From positions 1-64,000 of the forward strand of contig JAKAFN010000001.1 in assembly GCA_021825945.1 (NCBI GenBank): DNA of 64,000 nt. The letters are read 5' to 3'. Source of the stretch: Pseudomonadota bacterium. GTDB taxonomy: Bacteria; Pseudomonadota; Gammaproteobacteria; Burkholderiales; Burkholderiaceae_F. The first letter of the stretch is position 1; every line of letters starts with the position of its first letter. The translations under genes and the position numbers were made by a program. Positions 49,433-59,701 of the stretch are shown here, in pieces. A model generated the notes under the pieces. It did not search any database. It was given only the letters and a program-made list of their open reading frames with translations, and had not been told where the DNA came from.

Positions 49433-50635
49433 ATGAACGTCTTGACTCTCGAATCGCTCTGTAAGCAGGGTGTACTGAACGGCAAGCGGGTATTCATTCG
49501 TTCGGACCTCAATGTTCCGCAGGATGATGCCGGCAATATCACCGAGGACACGCGCATCCGCGCGTCGATCCCCGCCGTGCGTATGGCCCTGGATGCGGGC
49601 GCCGCCGTGATGGTCACGTCCCACCTCGGCCGTCCGACGGAAGGCACGCTGACTCCTGCCGACTCGCTGGCACCGATCGCCGTGCGGATGGCCGAACTGC
49701 TCGGCCGTCCGGTGCGCTTGGTCGCGAACTGGGTCGATGGCGTAACGGTTGCTCCGGGCGAGGTCGTGCTGCTGGAGAACTGCCGCGTCAACAAGGGGGA
49801 AAAGAAAGACAGCGAAGAGCTGGCCCGCAAGATGGCGGCGCTATGCGATGTCTATGTCAACGACGCGTTCGGCACCGCGCATCGTGCGGAAGCCACCACC
49901 CACGGCATCGCGCGCTTCGCGCCGGTCGCCTGCGCCGGCCCGCTACTCGCTGCGGAAATCGAGGCCCTGGGCCGCGCCCTCGGCGAGCCCAAGCGGCCGT
50001 TGGTCGCGATCGTCGCGGGATCGAAAGTCTCCACCAAGCTCACCATCCTCAACAATCTGGCGCAGAAGGTCGATCGGCTGATCGTTGGCGGCGGCATCGC
50101 CAACACCTTCTTGCTGGCGGCAGGGCTGCCGATCGGCAAATCGTTGGCCGAGCCCGATCTCGTCCCCGAGTGCCGCAAGGTCGTCGAGACCCTGCAGCGA
50201 AAGGGCGCGACGCTGCCGCTGCCGGTCGACGTTACGGTCGCTCAGCGTTTTGCTGCAGATGCGCCGGCACAGGTGCGGGCCGCCAACGCGGTCGAAGCCG
50301 ACGATCTGATCCTGGATGTCGGCCCACAGACCTCCGCGCAACTGACGAAGATCGTGCAGGAATCCGGAACCATCATCTGGAATGGTCCGTTGGGCGTGTT
50401 CGAGTTCGATGCGTTTGCGCAAGGAACGGAAGAATTGGCCAAGGCCATCGCTGCGGCGACGTCCGCGGGAGCCTTTTCGATTGCCGGCGGAGGGGATACG
50501 CTGGCGGCGATCGCCAAATACCGGATTGCGGACAAGGTGAGCTACATCTCGACCGGAGGCGGGGCGTTCCTGGAGTTCCTGGAAGGAAAGCCTCTGCCGG
50601 CGGTGGCCGTGTTGCAAGAGCGCGCGGCAGGCTGA
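49433..50635 (+). CDS. pgk: Phosphoglycerate kinase
   Basis: Interconverts 1,3-bisphosphoglycerate and 3-phosphoglycerate with ATP formation. It has R-S-D-L-N-V-P near residue 23, S-H-L-G-R-P near 63 and the C-terminal nucleotide loop G-G-G-D-T near 350. Length 400, full size. Positioned 105 bp after gap and 35 bp before fba. A pyruvate kinase gene, often present between pgk and fba in relatives, is absent here. Confidence 0.97.
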   Translation: MNVLTLESLCKQGVLNGKRVFIRSDLNVPQDDAGNITEDTRIRASIPAVRMALDAGAAVMVTSHLGRPTEGTLTPADSLAPIAVRMAELLGRPVRLVANWVDGVTVAPGEVVLLENCRVNKGEKKDSEELARKMAALCDVYVNDAFGTAHRAEATTHGIARFAPVACAGPLLAAEIEALGRALGEPKRPLVAIVAGSKVSTKLTILNNLAQKVDRLIVGGGIANTFLLAAGLPIGKSLAEPDLVPECRKVVETLQRKGATLPLPVDVTVAQRFAADAPAQVRAANAVEADDLILDVGPQTSAQLTKIVQESGTIIWNGPLGVFEFDAFAQGTEELAKAIAAATSAGAFSIAGGGDTLAAIAKYRIADKVSYISTGGGAFLEFLEGKPLPAVAVLQERAAG

Positions 50636-50670
50636 TTTCCCAAAAAAGTCGATTGGATAGGAGACATCAA

Positions 50671-51735
50671 ATGGCCTTGATTTCGTTGCGTCAGATGCTC
50701 GACCACGCTGCGGAGCACACCTACGGGGTGCCGGCGTTCAACGTCAACAACCTGGAACAGGTCCAGGCGATCATGGAAGCCGCCGCCGAAGTCGACGCGC
50801 CGGTCATCATGCAAGCATCTGCCGGTGCGCGCAAATACGCCGGCGAGCATTTCCTGCGCCACCTGATCGAAGCGGCGGTCGAGTCATATCCGAACATCCC
50901 GATTGTGATGCACCAGGACCACGGCCAATCGCCGGCCGTCTGTGAAGGCGCAATGAACCTGGGCTTTTCGTCGGTGATGATGGACGGCTCGCTCAAGGAA
51001 GACGGCAAGACCGTCGCGGATTACGAATACAACTGGCAGGTCACGAAGAAAGTCGTCGACGAAGCGCACGCCAAGGGCGTGAGCGTCGAGGGCGAACTCG
51101 GTTGCCTCGGCTCGTTGGAAACCATGGAAGGCGACAAGGAGGACGGTCACGGCGCGGAAGGCAAGATGACCCGCGACATGCTGTTGACCGATCCGAATCA
51201 AGCCGCTGATTTCGTCCAGCGCACGCAACTCGACGCGCTGGCGATCGCCATCGGCACATCGCATGGGGCCTACAAGTTTTCACGCAAGCCGACCGGCGAC
51301 ATTCTGGCGATCAGCCGGATCAAGGAAATCCACGCGCGCATTCCCAACACGCACCTGGTGATGCACGGTTCGTCGAGTGTGCCGCAGGACCTGCTGGAAA
51401 TCATCCGCCAGTTCGGCGGACAGATGAAGGAAACCTACGGCGTCCCGGTCGAAGAGATCCAGGAGGCGATCAAGCACGGCGTACGCAAGGTCAATATCGA
51501 CACCGACATCCGCTTGGCGATGACGGCTGCGACGCGCAAGTTCCTGGCCGAAAATCCCTCGAAGTTCGACCCGCGCGAGTTCCTGAAGCCCTCGCGCGAA
51601 GCGGCCAAGAACCTGTGCAAGCAGCGTTACATCGAATTCGGCTGTGCGGGCATGGCTTCGAAGATCGTCCCGGTTCCGCTCGAAAAGATGGCTCTGCGTT
51701 ATCGCGCCGGAGATCTGGCGCAACAGGTGCGCTAA
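50671..51735 (+). CDS. fba: Fructose-bisphosphate aldolase, class II
   Basis: Zinc-dependent aldolase linking triose phosphates and fructose-1,6-bisphosphate. Zinc ligands are in H-Q-D-H-G near residue 81, G-T-S-H-G near 195 and M-H-G-S-S-S near 231; the catalytic Asp is in the first block. Length 354. A clear TAGGAGA ribosome site precedes the ATG. Calvin-cycle-type aldolases of this subclass also exist, but no other Calvin genes are here. Confidence 0.96.
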   Translation: MALISLRQMLDHAAEHTYGVPAFNVNNLEQVQAIMEAAAEVDAPVIMQASAGARKYAGEHFLRHLIEAAVESYPNIPIVMHQDHGQSPAVCEGAMNLGFSSVMMDGSLKEDGKTVADYEYNWQVTKKVVDEAHAKGVSVEGELGCLGSLETMEGDKEDGHGAEGKMTRDMLLTDPNQAADFVQRTQLDALAIAIGTSHGAYKFSRKPTGDILAISRIKEIHARIPNTHLVMHGSSSVPQDLLEIIRQFGGQMKETYGVPVEEIQEAIKHGVRKVNIDTDIRLAMTAATRKFLAENPSKFDPREFLKPSREAAKNLCKQRYIEFGCAGMASKIVPVPLEKMALRYRAGDLAQQVR

Positions 51736-51763
51736 GGAAACGCGGAAGCGGCCGGGGTTTCCT

Positions 51764-52180
51764 GTGACGGGAAGGACCCCGCCCCCCGGCGGAGATGGCC
51801 GGGCGCTGAAGGGCAAGCGCGGGCTGCGGCGGGTATGGAACGCCATTGGCTATTCGATCGAGGGCCTGCGTTTTGCCTGGTATGGCGAGGATGCGTTCCG
51901 CCAGGAATGCATCCTCGCGGCGTTTCTGGTTCCGGCAGCGGTCTTTCTGCCGGTATCCTTCGTGGAACGCATTCTCCTCGTTGCATCGGTGGTCCTCGTG
52001 CTCATCGTCGAGATCCTGAATTCGGCGATCGAGGCGGCCATCGACCGCCAAGGCTATGAAATCAATCCGCTTGCAAAGCGCGCCAAGGACCTCGGCAGTT
52101 CCGCGGTCCTCCTGGCGCTATTGCTGAGCGGCGGAACCTGGGCCGCGGTTCTGTGGCACCGATTCGGAGGCAAGCTGTGA
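51764..52180 (+). CDS. dgkA: Diacylglycerol kinase (DgkA type)
   Basis: Small integral-membrane kinase that recycles diacylglycerol from membrane-derived oligosaccharide or lipid A synthesis. Three hydrophobic helices are visible in the last 95 residues and the active-site motif [12 protein letters not shown] is near residue 86. Length 138 from a GTG start at 51764, which follows the fba stop by 28 bases. The N-terminal ~20 residues are basic. It overlaps the purC start by one base. Confidence 0.92.
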   Translation: MTGRTPPPGGDGRALKGKRGLRRVWNAIGYSIEGLRFAWYGEDAFRQECILAAFLVPAAVFLPVSFVERILLVASVVLVLIVEILNSAIEAAIDRQGYEINPLAKRAKDLGSSAVLLALLLSGGTWAAVLWHRFGGKL

Positions 52181-53082
52181 TGCATCCCGACGATTCAACC
52201 CCGATGCTCGAATCGCGCATCCGATCCTTGCCGCTGCTGCATCGGGGAAAGGTGCGCGATACCTACGCCGTCGGCGAAGACCGCCTCTTGATCGTGACCA
52301 CCGATCGCATTTCCGCGTTCGACGTCGTGATGGATGAGGCCATACCCGGCAAGGGAGCAGTCCTCAACGCGATGTCGAATTTCTGGTTTGCGCTCTTGGC
52401 GGACATCGGTCCCAATCATCTTCTCGATATTCCACCCGAGCGCGTCGTCCGGCCGGAGGAACGAGATCAGGTCGCCGGGCGCGCGGTCGTGGCGCGCCGC
52501 CTGATTCCCCTGCCGGTGGAAGCCGTCGTCCGCGGCTATCTCATCGGATCGGGATGGAAGGATTATTGCGAATCCGGTGCCGTGTGCGGCATCGAATTGC
52601 CGGCCGGCATGCTGCAGGCGCAGCAACTGCCGGAGCCGATCTTTACGCCTGCGCACAAGGCCCCCGTCGGTGAGCACGACGAAAACATCTCGTTCGCGCA
52701 GGTCTGCGACCGGATCGGTGCGCCGCTCGCCGATCGCATGCGCGATTTCTCCTTGCAGTTGTACCGCCGTGCCACCGAACATGCGGCGGCGCGGGGAATC
52801 ATCATCGCCGACACGAAATTCGAGTTCGGACTCGACCATGACGGCACGTTGCGACTGATGGACGAGGTGCTCACGCCGGACTCGTCGCGATTCTGGCCCG
52901 CCGACCAGTACCGTACCGGGATCTCGCCGCCCAGCTTCGACAAGCAGTTCTTGCGCGACTGGCTGCAGACGCAGCCGTGGAACAAGACGCCGCCGCCGCC
53001 CGCCTTGCCTTGGGACATCGTGGAAAAAACCGCAGCGCGCTATCGCGAGGCGCTGGATCGCCTGACGGGAGAACGCGCATGA
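52180..53082 (+). CDS. purC: Phosphoribosylaminoimidazole-succinocarboxamide synthase
   Basis: SAICAR synthetase of purine biosynthesis. G-K-V-R-D-T-Y near residue 23, T-D-R-I-S-A-F-D near 41 and the C-terminal T-P-D-S-S-R-F-W-P block near 228 are all present. Length 300, the longer form. GGAGG stands before the start; GTG 52177 is directly adjacent. First of purC-purE-purK-tsaC, each overlapping the next. Confidence 0.96.
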   Translation: MHPDDSTPMLESRIRSLPLLHRGKVRDTYAVGEDRLLIVTTDRISAFDVVMDEAIPGKGAVLNAMSNFWFALLADIGPNHLLDIPPERVVRPEERDQVAGRAVVARRLIPLPVEAVVRGYLIGSGWKDYCESGAVCGIELPAGMLQAQQLPEPIFTPAHKAPVGEHDENISFAQVCDRIGAPLADRMRDFSLQLYRRATEHAAARGIIIADTKFEFGLDHDGTLRLMDEVLTPDSSRFWPADQYRTGISPPSFDKQFLRDWLQTQPWNKTPPPPALPWDIVEKTAARYREALDRLTGERA

Positions 53083-53585
53083 TGGATCACGCACCGCGCA
53101 TCGCAAGGGTCGGTGTGGTCATGGGATCACAGTCCGACTGGGATACGATGAAGCACGCCTGTGCACTGCTGGGCGAGTTCGCCGTTCCCTACGACGCCCG
53201 CGTCGTCTCGGCGCACCGGATGCCAGACGACCTCTTCGCCTATGCCGAAGGGGCCGCCGGTCGCGGCCTGCGCGCCATCATCGCCGGCGCGGGTGGGGCC
53301 GCGCATTTGCCGGGAATGCTGGCTGCCAAGACCACGGTTCCCGTCCTCGGCGTACCGGTTGCCACGCGCCACCTCGGCGGCAAGGACAGCCTCCTGTCGA
53401 TCGTGCAGATGCCACGCGGCATCCCCGTGGCCACCTTCGCAATCGGAGAAGCCGGTGCCGCCAATGCAGCCCTGTTCGCCATTGCCACGCTGGCGCTCGA
53501 CGACGTCGACCTCGCGGCGCGCCTGACGGCGTTCCGCGCCGCCCAGACGCAAAAGGCGCGGGACATGACGCTGCCGCCGGAGTAG
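53079..53585 (+). CDS. purE: N5-carboxyaminoimidazole ribonucleotide mutase
   Basis: Converts N5-CAIR, made by PurK, to CAIR. M-G-S-Q-S-D-W near residue 15, S-A-H-R-M-P near 44 with the catalytic His, and [11 protein letters not shown] near 71 are intact. Length 168. ATGA overlap with purC; one-base overlap with purK. Confidence 0.97.
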   Translation: MMDHAPRIARVGVVMGSQSDWDTMKHACALLGEFAVPYDARVVSAHRMPDDLFAYAEGAAGRGLRAIIAGAGGAAHLPGMLAAKTTVPVLGVPVATRHLGGKDSLLSIVQMPRGIPVATFAIGEAGAANAALFAIATLALDDVDLAARLTAFRAAQTQKARDMTLPPE

Positions 53586-54799
53586 TGGGTGTGACCGGTC
53601 GGCTTTCCTCTCCCCCGTCGCTGGACCGTGTGGGGGGCAAGGCGTTGCACTGCCCCCCCGGTTCCTGGCTTGGCGTGATCGGCGGCGGTCAGTTGGGTCG
53701 CATGTTCTGCATGGCGGCGCAGGCGATGGGGTATCGCGTTTGCGTGCTCGATCCCGCGCCTGACGGGCCGGCGGGATCGGTTGCGGACCGCCAGATCGTC
53801 GCTGCGTATGACGATGCCCAAGCGCTCGATGCGCTTGCAGCGTTGTGCGCGGCCGTCACCACGGAATTCGAGAACGTTCCCGCCCAAAGCCTCGCGCGCC
53901 TGGCAGCGCGCTGCATCGTGCGTCCCGCCCCGTCTGCGGTGTCCATCGCGCAGGACCGGATCGCCGAAAAAGCGTTCCTGCGGTCCTGCGGCGTGCCGGT
54001 GGGAGCCTATGCGACGATCGCCGGTGCTGCGGAAAGCGCCGAGGTCGCCCGGGAGTTGTTTCCGGCGATTTGCAAGACCGCCCGGATGGGCTACGACGGC
54101 AAGGGGCAGGTCGCCGTCACCGCGGCGAAGGACCTGCCGCAGGCTTGGCGGGCACTGGGCAGCGTGCCTTGCGTGGTCGAGCAGCGGATCGACCTTCGGC
54201 GGGAACTCTCCGTGGTTCTGGCGCGCGGTCACGATGGCGCTGTTGCCGTCTTCGCGGTCCACGAAAACGAGCATCGGAACGGCATCCTCGCGGTGTCGAT
54301 CGCGCCGGCCCGCATTCCGCCCGAAACCGCGGAACGCGCGCGCGGGATCGCCGTCCAGGTTGCCCAGGGATTGCAGTACACCGGCGTGCTCTGCGTCGAA
54401 CTCTTCGAGCGCATGGACGGAACGCTGCTCGTCAATGAAATCGCGCCGCGTCCGCATAACAGCGGCCACGCCACCATCGACGCCTGCATCGATAGCCAGT
54501 TCGACCAGCAGGTGCGCAGCCTGGCGGGTTTGCCCTTGGGTGATCCGACGGCGATGCGGCCGTCGGTGATGTGCAATCTGCTTGGTGATGTCTGGTTCGA
54601 CCGGGATGGTGTCTCGCGCATCCCACCGTTCGATGCCGTGCTCGCGATTCCGGGAGCACGCTTGCATCTCTACGGCAAGACGCAAGCGCGTCCGGGTCGC
54701 AAGATGGGGCATGTCACGGTGCTGGGTGCGAGCGTCGACGAAGCTCTTTCGCGCGCGCGCCTGGTGGCAGACATCCTCGGCCTGGAAGCACCGCGTTGA
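53585..54799 (+). CDS. purK: 5-(carboxyamino)imidazole ribonucleotide synthase
   Basis: ATP-grasp enzyme carboxylating AIR to N5-CAIR. The N-terminal G-V-I-G-G-G-Q-L-G-R-M is near residue 30, T-E-F-E-N-V-P near 93, and the C-terminal N-E-I-A-P-R-P-H-N-S-G-H near 286. Length 404 from GTG 53585; a GTG six bases later is equally possible. An N-terminal extension of ~28 residues precedes the fold. Confidence 0.96.
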   Translation: MGVTGRLSSPPSLDRVGGKALHCPPGSWLGVIGGGQLGRMFCMAAQAMGYRVCVLDPAPDGPAGSVADRQIVAAYDDAQALDALAALCAAVTTEFENVPAQSLARLAARCIVRPAPSAVSIAQDRIAEKAFLRSCGVPVGAYATIAGAAESAEVARELFPAICKTARMGYDGKGQVAVTAAKDLPQAWRALGSVPCVVEQRIDLRRELSVVLARGHDGAVAVFAVHENEHRNGILAVSIAPARIPPETAERARGIAVQVAQGLQYTGVLCVELFERMDGTLLVNEIAPRPHNSGHATIDACIDSQFDQQVRSLAGLPLGDPTAMRPSVMCNLLGDVWFDRDGVSRIPPFDAVLAIPGARLHLYGKTQARPGRKMGHVTVLGASVDEALSRARLVADILGLEAPR

Positions 54800-55875
54800 T
54801 CGGATTCCCCGGCATGCCGGGCACCTGGAACGAACCGGCGCCGGTCGACGGCGCGCAGATCGCGCGCGCCGTCGATGCCTTGCTGCAAGGTGGCTTGGTC
54901 GCGTTCCCGACCGAGACCGTCTATGGTCTAGGCGCTGATGCCGCGCAACCCGAAGCCGTGGCGCGGATCTTCGACGTCAAGGGCCGGCCCCGCGGCCATC
55001 CGTTGATCGTTCATATTGCCGACGTCGCAGCGGCCCGGGCTTGGGCGCGCGATGTTCCATCGCATGCGCTCGTGCTCATGGAACGGTTCTGGCCGGGGCC
55101 CCTCACCCTGATTCTGCCGCGCTCGGCGCGCGCTTCGGATACGGTCACGGGGGGGCAGGACAGCGTCGGCCTGCGGGCGCCCGCGAATTCCTGGGCGCTG
55201 GCATTGATCCGCGGCCTGTGCGTCGGCAAGAACGACCCGGCAGCGGCGATCGCCGCGCCCAGCGCCAACCGATTCGGTCGCATCAGCCCCACACGAGCCG
55301 CGCATGTGCGCGCCGACCTTGGCGAAAAACCTCAGGGCGCCGTCGATGTCATCCTCGACGGCGGCGCCAGCGTCGTGGGGATCGAGTCGACCATCGTCGA
55401 TTGCACGTGCGGAGTCCTGCGCGTGCTCCGCCCCGGTTTCATTCGCGCCGATGCGATCGCCGCTGCAGTCGCGTCGACCGGGGTTCGGGTCACGGTGGCA
55501 TCCGACGACGAGGAAGCGCCCCGCGCGTCCGGTCGCTTGAAGGGGCATTACGCCCCGCGTAAGCCGCTTGAACTCGTCGCCCCCGCCGATCTCGTCGTAC
55601 GAATCGCCGCGCTGCGTCCGGCCCGCTTGGCCGTGTTGGCCCCCCAAACCGCGATCGTCGCCGGCTCCGCGATCGCATCGAGCCTGACTCGGCATCTGGT
55701 GGCACCGGACGATGCCGATGATTACGCGCGTACGTTGTACGACCACCTTCGGGCGATGGACGCCAGCGATGCCGACCGCCTGCTCGTTGCGGTGCCGCCG
55801 GCGGGCGCTCCGTGGGATGCGATCCATGACCGGTTGCGCCGCGCGCAAGCCGGCAGCGACGCCGGCGCAGATTGA
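54796..55875 (+). CDS. Threonylcarbamoyl-AMP synthase, Sua5 type (YrdC and Sua5 domains)
   Basis: Makes threonylcarbamoyl-AMP for the t6A37 modification of ANN-decoding tRNAs. The YrdC domain (about 20-205) contains F-P-T-E-T-V-Y-G-L-G near residue 37, K-G-R-P-R-G-H-P near 61 and the S-A-N-R-F-G block near 155. A C-terminal Sua5 domain (about 240-345) makes it the two-domain form rather than TsaC. Length 359. A TTG start overlapping the purK stop is used; an ATG at 54814 is an alternative. Confidence 0.92.
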   Translation: MIGFPGMPGTWNEPAPVDGAQIARAVDALLQGGLVAFPTETVYGLGADAAQPEAVARIFDVKGRPRGHPLIVHIADVAAARAWARDVPSHALVLMERFWPGPLTLILPRSARASDTVTGGQDSVGLRAPANSWALALIRGLCVGKNDPAAAIAAPSANRFGRISPTRAAHVRADLGEKPQGAVDVILDGGASVVGIESTIVDCTCGVLRVLRPGFIRADAIAAAVASTGVRVTVASDDEEAPRASGRLKGHYAPRKPLELVAPADLVVRIAALRPARLAVLAPQTAIVAGSAIASSLTRHLVAPDDADDYARTLYDHLRAMDASDADRLLVAVPPAGAPWDAIHDRLRRAQAGSDAGAD

Positions 55876-55926
55876 GCGGGCACTCTGGTACGGGGCGACC
55901 GTTTTGGCAAGCCTGTGATCCGCGGC

Positions 55927-56508
55927 TCAGATCGGCGTCCGGGTCAGCGCGTTGCGCAGTGCCAGTCCGCCGAGGATGACGAAGAGCAGACAGGCGGTGG
56001 CATGCACGGCCTTTGCAGGCATCCGGTCCGCGAACCGGTGTCCGAGGTAGATGACCGGAACGTTGGCGAGCAGCATGCCGAGGGTCGTCCCTCCCACGAC
56101 GGCAGCCAGCGCATGGAAGCGGGCCGCGAGGGCGATCGTCGCGACCTGGGTCTTGTCCCCCATTTCGGCGAAAAAGAATGCCATGGCGGTCGTACCGAAT
56201 ACGCCGAAACCGTTCCTGGGCGTCGCCACCTCGTTTTCCTCGAGTCGGTCGGGAACGAGGATCCACCCGGCCATGAAGAGGAAGGACGCGACGATCGCCC
56301 AGTTCAGAATGATTGGGTCCAATACCTGCGACAGCCAGAGCCCGATCGCCCCCGCTCCCCCGTGATTGGCGACGGTGGCCGCGAACACGCCCAGGACGAT
56401 CGGTGTCGGCTTGCGGTAGCGCGCCGCCAGAATCAAGGAAAGCAACTGGGTTTTGTCGCCGATTTCCGCCAGGGCGACGACACCGGTCGAGACCAGAAAT
56501 GCCTGCAA
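55927..56508 (-). CDS. GDT1/UPF0016-family cation (Mn2+) exporter
   Basis: Membrane protein made of two homologous halves, each with the signature E-x-G-D-K-T-Q (E-I-G-D-K-T-Q near residue 14, E-M-G-D-K-T-Q near 123), the mark of the GDT1/TMEM165/MneA family of Mn2+ or Ca2+ transporters. Six hydrophobic segments are visible. TTG 56508 is chosen as start: GGAGGAG stands seven bases upstream, whereas the earlier GTG (56532) lies before this ribosome site. Length 193. Ion specificity is inferred from bacterial MneA. Confidence 0.88.
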   Translation of the reverse strand: MQAFLVSTGVVALAEIGDKTQLLSLILAARYRKPTPIVLGVFAATVANHGGAGAIGLWLSQVLDPIILNWAIVASFLFMAGWILVPDRLEENEVATPRNGFGVFGTTAMAFFFAEMGDKTQVATIALAARFHALAAVVGGTTLGMLLANVPVIYLGHRFADRMPAKAVHATACLLFVILGGLALRNALTRTPI

Positions 56509-56559
56509 CGAGAAACTCCTCCGAGGTGGCACGGAGCCGACGCACAGGCCAAATCGGCA

Positions 56560-56793
56560 TCATTCCGCGCGGCTCCGCGCTCGGCGCCGGCCTTTCATCA
56601 CGATGTTGGCCACGGCGGTCAGCAATGCGCCGCGCATCGCGCGCCCGAATAGCTGATGAATCGCGAAATCGAACAGAGCCCGTTCCGGATGCGCTTGCAA
56701 TCGATCGAGTCGCGTTTCGATGTTGGCGCGTTGCAATCGGGCCGACAGAACCAGCACCTCGCGACGCCGCCCCAACAACTCAAGTCTGTTCAT
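56560..56793 (-). CDS. YqjK-like small protein
   Basis: Basic protein of 77 residues, last of a three-gene set with ElaB/YqjD-like and YqjE-like genes; position and composition (N-terminal R-R-x-x-L, helical, a short hydrophobic stretch near residues 50-65) suggest YqjK. It overlaps the YqjE-like gene by 14 bases. Function unknown; recognised mainly from context. Confidence 0.65.
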   Translation of the reverse strand: MNRLELLGRRREVLVLSARLQRANIETRLDRLQAHPERALFDFAIHQLFGRAMRGALLTAVANIVMKGRRRARSRAE

Positions 56794-57178
56794 CGTGGTG
56801 TTTCTTGTCCAGCGCCTGTTCGTCATCCTTGAGGACGGCGATCGTGGTCTGCAGAAACGGCTTGCGCCCGGCGCTGTCCGAACGCAACCACCATAGCGCT
56901 CCTGCGCCGCCAACCAGGAACGCCAGGGAAAAAAAGCCCAGCAGGATCCGGCGCAGATCTGGCGGCACCGTCAGCACAATCCAGATCGCTCCCAATAGCA
57001 GACCAAACAGCAAGAGGTTCAGGGCGACTCCGGCGATCAGCAGATCGCGGACGGCGCGCGTGCCGGTCTCCTGGATTTCGACCGCGAGAAGTTCCATCCG
57101 CGTCCGCACCGCCCGGATGGACGTCGCCGCAAGGCCCCGCGCACGACCCACCAGCCTCCCCGCCGGATCCCCCGCCAT
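56780..57178 (-). CDS. YqjE-like (phage-holin 3_6 superfamily) membrane protein
   Basis: Protein of 132 residues with two adjacent hydrophobic helices (about 46-68 and 78-97) and charged ends, the pattern of the YqjE / phage_holin_3_6 family. Despite the name these are chromosomal proteins and not evidence of a prophage. It lies between the ElaB-like and YqjK-like genes, the same order as E. coli yqjD-yqjE-yqjK, where they are linked to stationary phase and ribosome-membrane association. Confidence 0.78.
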   Translation of the reverse strand: MAGDPAGRLVGRARGLAATSIRAVRTRMELLAVEIQETGTRAVRDLLIAGVALNLLLFGLLLGAIWIVLTVPPDLRRILLGFFSLAFLVGGAGALWWLRSDSAGRKPFLQTTIAVLKDDEQALDKKHHDEQT

Positions 57179-57188
57179 CGCGGGCGCT

Positions 57189-57515
57189 CTAGCGGCGACC
57201 GATCAGATAGCCAAGCAGGCCGCCGATCACCGCGCTGACCCCGACGGCATGCCATGGGTTTTGGTGGACATATTCGTCCGTTGCACTGGCGGCCGCTTTC
57301 GCGCTGCCGACTGCGCTGGCCTGAAATTCGTTCAGCCGCCCGCGCGCCTGGTGTAGCGATTCGTGCACGCGATCTTTCATTTCCTTGATCTTGGCGTCGC
57401 CGTCGCTGCCCAGTGCTGCAAGCAATTCCTCGGCATCCGCAACGACATTGCGGAAGTCCTGTGCAAGCGCTTCGGCGGCTTTCGCCGAACCTTGTGTGCC
57501 GGCATCGATGGCCAT
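57189..57515 (-). CDS. ElaB/YqjD-family (DUF883) membrane-anchored protein
   Basis: Protein of 108 residues with a long amphipathic helical region (about 10-80), the DUF883 block Y-V-H-Q-N-P-W near residue 82 and a single C-terminal membrane helix ending in G-R-R. In E. coli the family tethers ribosomes to the inner membrane in stationary phase. ATG 57515 is favoured by GGAGA six bases upstream. First of the three-gene set. Confidence 0.87.
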   Translation of the reverse strand: MAIDAGTQGSAKAAEALAQDFRNVVADAEELLAALGSDGDAKIKEMKDRVHESLHQARGRLNEFQASAVGSAKAAASATDEYVHQNPWHAVGVSAVIGGLLGYLIGRR

Positions 57516-57740
57516 GGCTATCTCCATTGGTTTTCGTTGAACCGCGGTTTCGCACCGGAAACGCCGCCCGCGGAGACCACCTCACCGCGGCAGGAGGCGC
57601 TTTTCCGAAACGGTCCGTTCAAGATACTTCCTGCGCTGGGTGCGCGCAAGGTCTGATGGTCAAACCTTCGATTCGCGCCGGGTGGATCCCCATGCCGGGT
57701 TCGGCCGCTGCAGGGGATTGTCGCCCTGTTACAGTACGGC

Positions 57741-59615
57741 ATGACCCTGCTGACGCTGCTGGATGGCGAACTCGCCTTCGGCATGACCCCCTTGCTGGAC
57801 CGCGCGCAATTCTCTTTGCAGGAGGGCGAGCGGGTCGGGCTGATCGGCCGCAACGGTACCGGCAAGTCCTCCCTGCTGGCAGCGTTCGACGGTCGCCTCG
57901 CTCTCGATGACGGTGAGGTACGCCGGCGCGAGGGCTTGCGCGTCGCCTCGGTGGAACAGGAACCCATGCTGCCTGCGGCGCCGACGTTTCTGGGCGCGTT
58001 GGCGCAGCGAGCCGGCTGGGATGCCATGCAGGACGAACGAGAGGGGTGGCGACTGCGCGCGCGCCTGGTCGAGGCCCTGCATCGTTTCGGTCTCGACGAA
58101 AGCGCCGATCCGGCGCGGGCCTCGGGCGGCGAGCGAAAACGCGCTGCGTTGGCGCTGGCTTTCGCGCTCGAACCCGAGTTGCTGATGCTCGATGAGCCGA
58201 CCAATCATCTGGATGTCGGCGCGATCGAGCAGCTCGAAGAATTCCTCATCCAAGAACAGCGGGCAAGCCGAGCGGCCATCGTCATCACCCATGACCGGCG
58301 CTTCCTCGATCGCGTCGCCACGCGCATCGTCGAACTCGATCGCGGCCAACTGTATTCGTTCCCGGGAAGCTTCTCCGCCTACGAGGAGCGCAAGGCCGAA
58401 CAGCGCATGGCGGAGGACGTCGCGCGGCGCAAGTTCGATCGATTCTGGGCGCAGGAGGAAGTGTGGATCCGAAAGGGCGTCGAGGCCCGTCGCACGCGTA
58501 ACGAGGGCCGTGTGCGGCGCCTGGAGCGTCTGCGGGTCGAACGCAGCGAGCGTCGTGAGCGGCTCGGTTCGGTGCGCATGCAGATCGATGCCGGCAACCG
58601 TTCCGGAAAATTGGTGGCGGAACTGGAACGCGCCGGCAAGGATTTCGCCGGCCGGCGGATTGTCGAGGATCTGACCTTGCGCATACTGCGCGGCGACCGC
58701 CTAGCGCTCGTCGGCCCCAACGGCGCGGGGAAGAGCACCCTGATCCAGATGTTGTTGGGAAAACTTGCCCCCGACCGTGGGTCGGTGCGCCTCGGCACCC
58801 AACTGGAGATCGCCTATTTCGATCAACTGCGCGAACAACTCGATCCCGAACGTACGGTGGTCGAGACCATTTCGCCGGGATCCGAGTGGATCGAGATCGG
58901 CGCGACGCGCAAGCACGTCATGAGCTACCTGGGCGATTTTCTGTTCTCGCCGCGCCGGGCCGATGCGCCGATCCGTACCCTCTCGGGGGGCGAGCGCAAT
59001 CGCTTGCTGTTGGCGCGCCTGTTTGCGCGGCCTGCCAATCTGCTGGTGCTCGACGAGCCCACCAACGATCTGGACATGGAATCCCTGGAATTGCTCGAGT
59101 CCACCCTGGCCGAGTACTCCGGGACGCTGCTGTTCGTATCCCATGATCGCGCGTTCGTGGACAATGTTGCCACCCAGACCCTGGTGGCGATGGGCGACGG
59201 TACTTGGCGCGAATTCCCCGGCGGGTATTCGGATGCGGCTGCGCAAGGGGCGTTCCGCCAGCCCGTGGCGGACACCGATTCCGCGCGCGCCCAAGGCCGG
59301 CCGACCAAATCTGCGCGGCCGGGTCGACGTGAGGCGCAGGACAAGCTGAGCTTCCAGGAGCGGCGGGACCTCGAGGCGGCGCCGGGCAAGATTGAAGCCC
59401 TGGAAGCGGAACTGGCCCAGATCCACGCACGCGGCACCGACCCGGAATACTACCGGGCCGGTGCCGAACGGATCCGTGCCGACCGCGAACGTTGCGAGCA
59501 GCTCGAGCGTGAACTTGCGCAGTGGTTCGCGCGCTGGGCCGATTTGGAAGCGCGCGCGCAGCGGGCCGCCGTCACCGAGCCCCGCCCCGGAACCCGAGCG
59601 GGATCGGCAACTTGA
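57741..59615 (+). CDS. uup: ABC-F family ATPase (Uup-like)
   Basis: Soluble protein with two ABC cassettes and no membrane domain. The first cassette has Walker A G-R-N-G-T-G-K-S near residue 36, signature S-G-G-E-R-K near 128 and L-D-E-P-T-N-H-L-D. The second has G-P-N-G-A-G-K-S near 328, L-S-G-G-E-R-N near 413 and D-E-P-T-N-D-L-D. A basic linker lies between them and a C-terminal coiled coil (about 535-610) matches Uup. Length 624. ABC-F proteins act on ribosomes; Uup also affects transposon excision. A TACAGT box ends five bases before the ATG. Confidence 0.9.
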   Translation: MTLLTLLDGELAFGMTPLLDRAQFSLQEGERVGLIGRNGTGKSSLLAAFDGRLALDDGEVRRREGLRVASVEQEPMLPAAPTFLGALAQRAGWDAMQDEREGWRLRARLVEALHRFGLDESADPARASGGERKRAALALAFALEPELLMLDEPTNHLDVGAIEQLEEFLIQEQRASRAAIVITHDRRFLDRVATRIVELDRGQLYSFPGSFSAYEERKAEQRMAEDVARRKFDRFWAQEEVWIRKGVEARRTRNEGRVRRLERLRVERSERRERLGSVRMQIDAGNRSGKLVAELERAGKDFAGRRIVEDLTLRILRGDRLALVGPNGAGKSTLIQMLLGKLAPDRGSVRLGTQLEIAYFDQLREQLDPERTVVETISPGSEWIEIGATRKHVMSYLGDFLFSPRRADAPIRTLSGGERNRLLLARLFARPANLLVLDEPTNDLDMESLELLESTLAEYSGTLLFVSHDRAFVDNVATQTLVAMGDGTWREFPGGYSDAAAQGAFRQPVADTDSARAQGRPTKSARPGRREAQDKLSFQERRDLEAAPGKIEALEAELAQIHARGTDPEYYRAGAERIRADRERCEQLERELAQWFARWADLEARAQRAAVTEPRPGTRAGSAT

Positions 59616-59701
59616 TCCGGTACCGGACCTGGTGAGGGTCTGGCGGATCGGCGTATCCCAACGGCGCATCGCTGCGCCGCCGTCTTACCACCACCGGACG
59701 A

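Noticed and set aside
56509..56559. Mn2+ (yybP-ykoY) riboswitch before the GDT1-type exporter
   Set aside because: Only about 50 bp lie upstream before the next gene and the conserved riboswitch loops are missing.
56780..57178. Prophage remnant suggested by a phage-holin-superfamily protein
   Set aside because: The gene belongs to the chromosomal yqjD-yqjE-yqjK arrangement; no phage structural, integrase or lysis genes are near.
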